Assembly (NCBI RefSeq): GCF_000008545.1
Contig: NC_000853.1
Location: forward strand, 1,502,465 to 1,566,464
Direction of reading: 5' to 3'
Length of the DNA: 64,000 nt
Source: Thermotoga maritima MSB8
GTDB taxonomy: Bacteria > Thermotogota > Thermotogae > Thermotogales > Thermotogaceae
In this document: piece by piece, positions 57,433-64,000 of the stretch
Position numbering within the stretch: the stretch's first letter is position 1
Layout of the letters: the number at the start of each line of letters is the position of its first letter
Translations under genes and position numbers: made by a program
Notes under the pieces: generated by a model
What the model was told of the DNA's origin: nothing
The model's input: only the letters and a program-made list of their open reading frames with translations
Database searches by the model: none

Positions 57433-59240
57433 GGATGAACAGAATCGAAGAAACAGTAGAGATTTCCACTTCTGGTGACAACCACTACACGTTCTTCACC
57501 AACAACGGGTTCTACGGTACTCTCCCCGACCTTTCTTTCCCATCTTCTCTTTCCATCGAGCGTGAAGGAGTAAAGAACGCCCTCAGACACGAAGTATACG
57601 TATCCTTCCTTTGAAACAGCCACCGGAGAAGGAGTGGAAGCTGAAATGATTCTTTTCACATTACCGGAAAGGTCGATCGAGTAGATTCCATCTTCCGCGT
57701 TCACGAAAACGGTATCTCCGAAAGCTGAAAGTTGTGAATTCAACGAGAGAGGAAGTTTCTTTTTCCAGACCACGTTACCGTTTGTTCTGTTAACGCACAA
57801 CAACCAGCCTGAGTTACTTCCAGTGATCACATATCTGTCGATGATTATCGGTTTCATCGTTAGAAGATATCCTGTGCGGGTTTTCCATCTCAAGGAACCA
57901 TTTGAATAGAGAGAGTACAGACTTCTCGAAGTTCCAAAATAGACGACTCCGTTTTCATCGACCGTTACACCGGTTGAAATCCACTCTTCGTCTTTGAATC
58001 GCCACACGATGGAAGAATCGTGATCGATGAAGTACACTTCGCCGCTGTCGGTGGCAAGGTAAATACCGTAGGAATTCACTTCAAAAGGCTTTGAAACATC
58101 AGCCTCAAGATCGATTTTCCACACCAGCTGACCGTTTTGAGATATGGCGTAGAGGAAGTTGTCCCAGCTCGTTACGTAGATCCTTTCCATGAAAACGCGG
58201 GGTGGTGCCGTTATGACGAAACCTGTTCTGTAACTCCAGAGTTTTCCACCGCTCATCGAGATAGCGTGAACGATTCCTTCTACATCCGCCACAACCAGCA
58301 GATTTTCAAAAATGACGGGTGAAGATCTCACCTCGGCTTCCAGATTCAGCTGCCAGATCAAATCTCCCGGTGTGTACATCTCACCCTGAGCAAGAACCGG
58401 AAAAACCCTTTGAGCTGTTCCGATCTTCTTCAGAGAGAAGACTCCCACTCTGTAGAGGTCGTTACCTTTTGTGAAGAGGATTGAATCCTGGAGTTTTACA
58501 ACCGATGTGGTGTTTCCACTTGCGATGTACTCCTTGAACGCTCTGGGAGACGTCAATTTTGCCGCGTTCATGGTGATCACTTTGTTTCTGAAAAAGACGA
58601 TCAGAAAGTCTTCGATCCATTCTAAGTCTTCTGCTTCTTCAAATTTCGAGAAGAAAACGACCTTCGGTGCCAAAACGTTTTCCAAATCCACCAGAAAAAT
58701 CGTTCCATCGGAAGTTAAAGCGGCGAACGCTTTTTTCTCTTTGTTTACAGAAATCTTGTTTATCTCTGCCTCGGCCTCTATCTTCCAGATCTCTTCACTG
58801 TTCTTCGTGAGAGAAACGTATTTTCCATGACTCACCAGCAGGTAGCCTTCGTAGAAATCGACGTCAGAAACGGATTGTTGAAAACTGATCTTGCTGTATT
58901 TGAAAGAAACGGGATCCAGAAGTAGAACCTCTTTTTCGCAGATTACCACCAAACGTTCATCGTTCCACTTCAATTTCTTTGCCGGTATTTTCAGCGATCG
59001 GATGATTTCTTTGCTCTTCAGATTGTACTCCAGGAGAGCGTTTCCGGTCGCAAAATATGCCGTATCCGAAACCACGACTCCATCGAGAGGAGAGAATGGA
59101 AAGACGATCTCCAGGTTCTTCTTCAAGTAATCTCCTTCCACTTCCACGAGGGAGGCGAGGTTTCCCTGGACGACCATGAGTTGCGCTGAGAATAGGTAAG
59201 ACGCGAGAAGGATGCAAAAGAAGACGATTTTCCTCCACAT
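57429..59240 (-). CDS. Exported PQQ-like beta-propeller protein (BamB-like)
   Basis: A 603-aa protein with a signal peptide (MWRKIVFFCILLASYLFSA) and many repeats of the PQQ/BamB propeller kind, with the pattern LxWxxxL...G.VY..D.DG.VYAI (for example GGKLWSYRTGF, NGQLVWKIDLEAD, NGNVVWKKKLPL, DGKRRWERKVG). It is longer than E. coli BamB (392 aa) and may have a second propeller at the N-terminus. No lipobox. It could scaffold envelope assembly. Monocistronic. Confidence 0.8.
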   Translation of the reverse strand: MWRKIVFFCILLASYLFSAQLMVVQGNLASLVEVEGDYLKKNLEIVFPFSPLDGVVVSDTAYFATGNALLEYNLKSKEIIRSLKIPAKKLKWNDERLVVICEKEVLLLDPVSFKYSKISFQQSVSDVDFYEGYLLVSHGKYVSLTKNSEEIWKIEAEAEINKISVNKEKKAFAALTSDGTIFLVDLENVLAPKVVFFSKFEEAEDLEWIEDFLIVFFRNKVITMNAAKLTSPRAFKEYIASGNTTSVVKLQDSILFTKGNDLYRVGVFSLKKIGTAQRVFPVLAQGEMYTPGDLIWQLNLEAEVRSSPVIFENLLVVADVEGIVHAISMSGGKLWSYRTGFVITAPPRVFMERIYVTSWDNFLYAISQNGQLVWKIDLEADVSKPFEVNSYGIYLATDSGEVYFIDHDSSIVWRFKDEEWISTGVTVDENGVVYFGTSRSLYSLYSNGSLRWKTRTGYLLTMKPIIIDRYVITGSNSGWLLCVNRTNGNVVWKKKLPLSLNSQLSAFGDTVFVNAEDGIYSIDLSGNVKRIISASTPSPVAVSKEGYVYFVSEGVLYSFTLDGKRRWERKVGESTVEPVVGEERVVVVTRSGNLYCFFDSVHP

Positions 59241-59309
59241 GTATTTCAACTCCGGCTGTTAAAATATGATCTGGTACAGTAAAAATATAGCACGAATCGA
59301 GGTGAAAAG

Positions 59310-60047
59310 ATGAAGCGCGTGGCGGCAGTGATCGAGTACGATGGAAGTAATTTCTTTGGATACCAGGGGCAACCCGATGTCAGAACGGTTCAGGGAGTTA
59401 TAGAAGACGCTCTTGAGAGGATATTCAAACAGAGAATCTACACCCAGGCAGCGGGAAGAACGGACACCGGTGTTCATGCGAACGGTCAGCTCATCGCTTT
59501 CAACTGTCCGAACGATCGAATGACCACCGAGGACATAAGAAACGCCATGAACGCGAATCTTCCGGATGATGTTTATGTGAAAGAGGTTTTCGAAGTTCCT
59601 GTGAATTTTCATCCCCGTTTCGATGTGACAAAGAGAATCTATCACTACTTCATTCTGACTTCGAGGCAGAAGAACGTTTTCCTCAGAAAATACGTCTGGT
59701 GGTTTCCCTACGAGCTCGATCTCGATGCGATGCGAAAAGCGGTGAAGTATCTGGAAGGTACCCACGACTTCACCTCTTTCAAGACGGGGAGTGATGAAAG
59801 AGATCCTGTGCGGACCATATACAGAATCAGAATTTTGAGGTTAAAAAACGATCTTGTTCTCATAAGAGTGGAGGGGAGATCCTTTCTGAGAAGAATGGTT
59901 CGAAACATCGTTGCCGCTCTTGTGAAAGTTGGTTTGAAGCAGTGGGAACCTGAGAAGATGAAGGAGGTGCTCGAAGCACGCGACAGGAGCGCGGCGGCTG
60001 GTACCGCACCTGCACATGGCTTGTACTTTTACAAAGTGCTGTTTTGA
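59310..60047 (+). CDS. truA: tRNA pseudouridine synthase TruA
   Basis: TruA makes pseudouridine 38-40 in tRNA anticodon arms. The 245-aa protein has the catalytic aspartate in [26 protein letters not shown] and [26 protein letters not shown] precedes the ATG. It starts 69 bp from the divergent propeller gene and overlaps the next small ORF as TTGA. Confidence 0.95.
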   Translation: MKRVAAVIEYDGSNFFGYQGQPDVRTVQGVIEDALERIFKQRIYTQAAGRTDTGVHANGQLIAFNCPNDRMTTEDIRNAMNANLPDDVYVKEVFEVPVNFHPRFDVTKRIYHYFILTSRQKNVFLRKYVWWFPYELDLDAMRKAVKYLEGTHDFTSFKTGSDERDPVRTIYRIRILRLKNDLVLIRVEGRSFLRRMVRNIVAALVKVGLKQWEPEKMKEVLEARDRSAAAGTAPAHGLYFYKVLF

Positions 60048-60205
60048 TTCTTGCTTTCAATTACAGGATTGAGGAAAACGGAGTACTTTACTTCCTCGGT
60101 GATGCGACTCCGACGTCATCTGAAATCGAGATCATCGAGGAATGGAAACGGCTTCCTGTGGTGACGCTTGTTTACGATGGACCCTCTGAGTACGAAGCGT
60201 TGTGA
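60044..60205 (+). CDS. 53-aa ORF, possibly the N-terminus of the following gene
   Basis: A 53-codon frame filling the whole gap between truA and the next gene: it starts with TTG (TTGA overlap with the truA stop) and ends with TGA (GTGA overlap with the next start). The product begins [20 protein letters not shown] and is beta-rich, with no signal peptide. It could be a separate small protein. Alternatively the real protein runs on by a -1 shift (EYEAL then VRDLLSEEG), which would read as a natural helix. I cannot decide from one sequence. Confidence 0.5.
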   Translation: MILAFNYRIEENGVLYFLGDATPTSSEIEIIEEWKRLPVVTLVYDGPSEYEAL

Positions 60206-61359
60206 GAGATCTTCTCTCTGAAGAAGGAGTACTGACTGGTTCGGGAACACCCCTCATTGTCAAGATTCGAACTAAGGAAAATTACGTTGCCTTTCAGTTG
60301 ATATTCGAAGAAAAGTCCGTGGATAACTTTGAAAATCTCTCAACAAAAGACTCCTTCCCGGAACACTTCAGAAGAGCTGTTAGGGGAATCTTTCCAGATT
60401 CTCAGCTTCCCGATGAGTTTTTCCTCGTCGTTTACAGAGATGGAAAGTTTGAAAGGAGCCTTCAACCGACTGCGACTTTTGCGGGAAGAAAAGCTCCCGT
60501 TGTGATAATTCCTCAGTGGAAAGAGAAACATACTCTGGAAATAGGAAACTACAGAAAGGTGGTTGACGAAGAGTTTTACCAGATTGGTGGGAAGATGATA
60601 TACGCAGGAAGGGACATTTTCATAGAAGACGTCCCAGGGCTCTACAGGAATATCGATATGGTCTTTTTGGACGGAGAAAAAGAGTGCATCTATCGCGATG
60701 GATTTCTTATGATGGAAGAAAAAATCCTAAAGATCGAAGAACCCGTTGATGTGGTTGATGGAATAGTGATCACCAGACACAGGATGGGAAGTAAAGAGAT
60801 CGATGATACAATTCTGTTCAGGTGGAACAATTTTGTTTTAACGGCATCGGGTTTCCTTGTGGATATAAAAGGAAAATGGTCGTGGAAAGTTTCAAATGCA
60901 CCGGTGGAGTTTTCCTTTCAGGGTGATATTTTCTACGTGCTCGATGTGTGCGGTTTCTTGAGAAGTTACAATCTCAAAACAAGACAGCTTCTCTGGGAGA
61001 AGAAATTCGAAGGAGCCTGGGGGCTGGACTCTTCTAAGGATCGCGTTTTTCTGGGTGCTGGAGACGAAGTACTCGTTTTGAACGCACAGGACGGAGAGAC
61101 GATCGAAAGAATGGAAGCAGATGATTTCGCTGTGTGGAAGGGTAGACTGCTCGTTTACAAAGATGGAAAGGTAGATGGAGAGGATATGGAAGGGTTCTTC
61201 ATCAGAAACTTTGGGATGCCTCTCTTCGTTTCGGGAAAGCGAGTTGTGATGTTTGGTACGGAGAAAAAGGAGTTCGAAGAAGTTGAGAAAGTGCGTCTTT
61301 TTGACTGGGGAACGGTGATAAAGGCAGGGGATGAATTGTGGCTGATAAGAAGAGATTAG
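60202..61359 (+). CDS. Beta-propeller-like protein of unknown function
   Basis: A 385-aa protein without signal peptide. The C-terminal half has PQQ-like repeats (RQLLWEKKFEGAWGLD, RVFLGAGDEVLVLNAQDGE, RLLVYKDGKVDGE) reminiscent of the exported propeller gene on the other side of truA. The N-terminal half (TPLIVKIRTKENYVAFQLIF) is unassigned. GTG start in a GTGA overlap with the 53-aa ORF, no strong ribosome site. It overlaps tlyA by 22 bp. Confidence 0.7.
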   Translation: MRDLLSEEGVLTGSGTPLIVKIRTKENYVAFQLIFEEKSVDNFENLSTKDSFPEHFRRAVRGIFPDSQLPDEFFLVVYRDGKFERSLQPTATFAGRKAPVVIIPQWKEKHTLEIGNYRKVVDEEFYQIGGKMIYAGRDIFIEDVPGLYRNIDMVFLDGEKECIYRDGFLMMEEKILKIEEPVDVVDGIVITRHRMGSKEIDDTILFRWNNFVLTASGFLVDIKGKWSWKVSNAPVEFSFQGDIFYVLDVCGFLRSYNLKTRQLLWEKKFEGAWGLDSSKDRVFLGAGDEVLVLNAQDGETIERMEADDFAVWKGRLLVYKDGKVDGEDMEGFFIRNFGMPLFVSGKRVVMFGTEKKEFEEVEKVRLFDWGTVIKAGDELWLIRRD

Positions 61360-62141
61360 ACCAGCTTGTTCTGGAAAGAGGACTCGTGGAGAGCAGGGAA
61401 AAAGCGAAGGTGTTGATACTGGCGGGGAAGGTTCTCGTGAACGGAGAAAGGGTTACAAAGGCCAGTAAACTCGTTCCAGAAGATGCCAATGTCGAACTCC
61501 TGGAGGAGCCAAAGTATGTGAGCAGAGGAGGGTACAAACTCGAGTCTGCCTTCGAGAGCTTCAAAATAGACGTTTCAGGGAAAGTCGCGTGCGACATAGG
61601 AGCGTCCACGGGGGGATTCACGGATTTTCTTCTCCAGCGTGGAGCGAAGAAAGTGTACGCTGTGGATGTGGGGTACGGCCAGCTTCATTGGAAATTGAGA
61701 AACGATCCTCGGGTTGTTGTGATGGAAAAGGTGAATGCTCGTTATTTAAATCCTGATGATCTGGGAGAGAAAGTGGATGTTGTAACCTGCGATGTGTCTT
61801 TCATCTCTTTGAAAAAGATCATCCCTGCCATTTCCAGGATACTGAAGAACATCGGTGATGCTGTTTTGCTCGTGAAGCCTCAGTTTGAAGCTCCAAGAAA
61901 ATTCGTAAAAAAGGGTATCGTAAAGGATCCAGGTGTTCACCTTGAAGTGCTGGAGGAAATACGAAAGAGCCTGATCGAGAACGGTTTTGTTGTGAAAGGA
62001 TGCTGTTTTTCAAAAATCAAAGGAACGGAAGGGAACATAGAGTACTTTTTCTGGGTCAAAAAGGAAGGAGAGAACGCTGAAATAGACCTGAGAAAAATCG
62101 TGGAAGAAGCCTGGAGGTTTTTTGGGGAGAGGGAAAGATGA
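61338..62141 (+). CDS. tlyA: TlyA-family rRNA 2'-O-methyltransferase
   Basis: TlyA, 267 aa: N-terminal S4 RNA-binding domain (RLDQLVLERGLVESREKAK) and a RrmJ-like methyltransferase domain (CDIGASTGGFTDFLL, with the KDKE-type catalytic set including KPQFE). Mycobacterial TlyA 2'-O-methylates 16S and 23S rRNA; the old hemolysin label is misleading. GTG start 22 bp inside the preceding gene. Ends in an ATGA overlap. Confidence 0.92.
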   Translation: MADKKRLDQLVLERGLVESREKAKVLILAGKVLVNGERVTKASKLVPEDANVELLEEPKYVSRGGYKLESAFESFKIDVSGKVACDIGASTGGFTDFLLQRGAKKVYAVDVGYGQLHWKLRNDPRVVVMEKVNARYLNPDDLGEKVDVVTCDVSFISLKKIIPAISRILKNIGDAVLLVKPQFEAPRKFVKKGIVKDPGVHLEVLEEIRKSLIENGFVVKGCCFSKIKGTEGNIEYFFWVKKEGENAEIDLRKIVEEAWRFFGERER

Positions 62142-63364
62142 AGAAAACAGTGTTTTTTTTGCTTTTAATGGCTTCTCTGTCTTTTTCAGTACCTGTTCTG
62201 CAGAACTACGATTACTTTATTCATCTAAAGAATACCGGAGAGCTCTACTCCGCTTTGAAGAAACTGCCACTTTTTGAATTTTTGTTCTTGGAGGGTGTCG
62301 GTTACGAGGAAACGGTTGTGGAATGGGTGGAAAGTCGATTGAACGATCCCGAAGAGTTCTTTCAGGGTATCTCAAGCGAGATAGTGATCTGCGGAAAGGG
62401 AGATATTTCGAACCTCTTCACCTTGGATATCAACGAGATTCTCTCCTTATCAGAGAAGATAAATGGATTCATAGCCTTCAAGACACCGGCTCCAGAGAGG
62501 TTCATTGAGGATTTTGCAAAGGTGAAGGACCGCACTTTCATCAAAAGAGACGATCTCTATGTTCTGGGAAACACCACACCTCTTTTCTCGAAAATTTCAG
62601 GAAACTACGTCTTGATCTCCTCGACAGAGACCGTGTTCGAAAAGATAGGAGAGAGTGAAGACACGACTGATAAACCGTTCTTTGCCCGTATCAAGAAAAT
62701 GAGCGTGTTTGGGAGAGAAGGTGAAGTCGAAATCGTGGGACAAGTGAAAGAATCTCACCTCACCGTTGAGATCACGCAGAAGGCCAGTCCATTCAGGGTA
62801 TCAGCCAGAGAAGATATCGGTAAACTGCCGTATCTGGGAGATCTTTTTGCATTCACAAGCGATCCTGAGATCCTTAGGTGGTTTTTCATGAATATGTTCA
62901 GAGGAAGCGATGTGGAGAAGTTTTTCAACACGATTTCTTCTGAGGGGAGCTCTATGTTTCTGGTTTCTCTGTACGGAACACCACGGTTCGCTTTCCTGAT
63001 GGAGAATAAAACGCTGGATGAGGTGACGTCCGATCTCGTCAGCCGTGGTGCGAAATTTGTGGGAGAAGAACTGCAGCTCGATGTGGGAGGTTTGCTTCTT
63101 CACTTTTTCAATTACAACGGGAAAATCGTTGTTTCATCCATGAAGAAAGTGGGATTTCTGCAGACTTTGAACAGAAAAAGACTCGAAAATCATCCGAGTT
63201 TCGTCTTTCTGGAAAAAGAAGTTCCTAAAAGCGTTTTTCTCGAGGTGTTCGTTGACCTTTACACGCTTTTCGACAAGCTCCTCGGATTTTCTCCAAGATC
63301 GAGCCTTCTCCTGATAGGCTATGAGGAGGATGGTCTCATAAAATACAGATTGGAGGTAATGTGA
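62138..63364 (+). CDS. Exported protein of unknown function
   Basis: A 408-aa protein with a signal peptide ([16 protein letters not shown], cleavage near residue 18) and no further membrane segment. Sequence is mixed alpha/beta with no motif I recognise. A periplasmic DUF3352-like fold is conceivable from the repeated GD.F.F...P.. pattern ([16 protein letters not shown]), but this is weak. It overlaps tlyA by ATGA and precedes secA by one base. Confidence 0.68.
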   Translation: MKKTVFFLLLMASLSFSVPVLQNYDYFIHLKNTGELYSALKKLPLFEFLFLEGVGYEETVVEWVESRLNDPEEFFQGISSEIVICGKGDISNLFTLDINEILSLSEKINGFIAFKTPAPERFIEDFAKVKDRTFIKRDDLYVLGNTTPLFSKISGNYVLISSTETVFEKIGESEDTTDKPFFARIKKMSVFGREGEVEIVGQVKESHLTVEITQKASPFRVSAREDIGKLPYLGDLFAFTSDPEILRWFFMNMFRGSDVEKFFNTISSEGSSMFLVSLYGTPRFAFLMENKTLDEVTSDLVSRGAKFVGEELQLDVGGLLLHFFNYNGKIVVSSMKKVGFLQTLNRKRLENHPSFVFLEKEVPKSVFLEVFVDLYTLFDKLLGFSPRSSLLLIGYEEDGLIKYRLEVM

Positions 63365-63365
63365 A

Positions 63366-64000
63366 ATGATACTCTTCGATAAGAACAAGCGCATTTTGAA
63401 AAAATACGCGAAGATGGTCTCAAAAATAAACCAAATAGAGTCCGATCTACGCTCGAAGAAAAACAGCGAGCTGATAAGACTTTCCATGGTGCTGAAGGAA
63501 AAAGTGAATTCCTTTGAGGACGCCGATGAACACCTTTTTGAAGCGTTCGCCCTGGTTAGAGAAGCAGCACGAAGAACGCTCGGAATGAGGCCTTTCGATG
63601 TCCAGGTGATGGGTGGTATAGCGCTCCATGAAGGAAAAGTGGCCGAGATGAAGACCGGTGAAGGAAAAACCCTCGCCGCCACCATGCCGATTTATCTGAA
63701 CGCTCTCATCGGAAAGGGTGTTCATCTGGTCACGGTCAACGACTATCTGGCCAGAAGAGATGCGCTCTGGATGGGACCCGTGTATCTCTTTCTCGGTTTG
63801 AGAGTGGGTGTGATAAATTCTCTGGGAAAGTCGTACGAGGTGGTGTGGAAAAACCCTGATCTCGCCAGAAAAGCAATAGAGGAAAACTGGAGTGTCTGGC
63901 CTGATGGGTTCAACGGAGAAGTTTTGAAAGAGGAATCTATGAACAAAGAAGCCGTTGAGGCTTTCCAGGTGGAACTCAAAGAGATAACCAGGAAGGAAGC
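63366..64000 (+). CDS. secA: Preprotein translocase ATPase SecA, N-terminal part (runs off window)
   Basis: SecA drives protein export through SecYEG. About 211 codons are present: the opening helix [40 protein letters not shown], Walker [12 protein letters not shown] and [11 protein letters not shown]. The stretch after [16 protein letters not shown] is an insertion typical of Thermotoga SecA relative to E. coli. GGAGGTAATGTGAA precedes the ATG. It continues past the window edge. Confidence 0.95.
   Translation, partial: MILFDKNKRILKKYAKMVSKINQIESDLRSKKNSELIRLSMVLKEKVNSFEDADEHLFEAFALVREAARRTLGMRPFDVQVMGGIALHEGKVAEMKTGEGKTLAATMPIYLNALIGKGVHLVTVNDYLARRDALWMGPVYLFLGLRVGVINSLGKSYEVVWKNPDLARKAIEENWSVWPDGFNGEVLKEESMNKEAVEAFQVELKEITRKE

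Overview
The window looks like the chromosome of a hyperthermophilic Thermotoga, most likely T. maritima or a very close relative. The evidence is the tandem GH12 endoglucanases Cel12A/Cel12B, a lysine riboswitch in front of asd, the electron-bifurcating EtfABCX cluster, an octaprenyl-diphosphate synthase, a 30-bp CRISPR repeat of the Thermotoga type, and very tight gene packing. Species assignment rests on recognising these proteins, not on a search.

Layout. 1-1088 (-): rpsL-rpsG with a strong promoter, and a DUF1893 gene. 1135-7087 (+): phoH, a membrane HD phosphohydrolase, ybeY, a DUF1015 protein, a membrane zinc peptidase and rsmB (RNA maturation and envelope). 7057-16822 (-): a lysine operon (asd-dapF-dapA-dapB-dapH-lysC-lysA-dapL, acetylated DAP route) under a lysine riboswitch and attenuator, running on into a Fur-family regulator, a small membrane protein and tmcAL. 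16823-18060: gene-poor DNA and a CRISPR array of nine repeats (the last degenerate), with no cas genes here. 18146-19743: cel12A-cel12B. 19863-27586: a ferritin-like gene, a divergent Rrf2 regulator, then a membrane electron-transfer and isoprenoid run (UbiA-type prenyltransferase, CPBP protease, a 34-aa membrane ORF, etfBACX, a zinc-ribbon protein, polyprenyl synthase, DUF981 protein). 27644-28969: a radical SAM gene.

28957-37890 (-): recJ-ruvX-tRNA-Arg(CCG)-mreB paralogue-flgF-flgG-flgA-flgH-flgI-flgJ. 37969-42048 (+): an HD dNTPase-like protein and two polysaccharide genes. 41944-42834 (-): DUF1385. 42911-57432 (+): one long, closely packed run: AMMECR1/AmrS, ApbE-NusG_II-Gx, maf, radC, an HD protein, deoC, a cyclodeaminase, tgt, an exported barrel-like protein, mscS, acyP, then ffh-rpsP-khpA-rimM-trmD-SPOUT methylase-rplS-lepB. 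57429-59240 (-): an exported beta-propeller. 59310-64000 (+): truA, a 53-aa ORF, a propeller-like protein, tlyA, an exported protein and the start of secA.

Two architectural traits stand out. Stop/start overlaps of the NTGA type (ATGA, GTGA, TTGA, and one CTGA) link most neighbouring genes. All five convergent gene pairs in the window overlap at their 3' ends, by 4 to 105 bp, with no intrinsic terminator between them.
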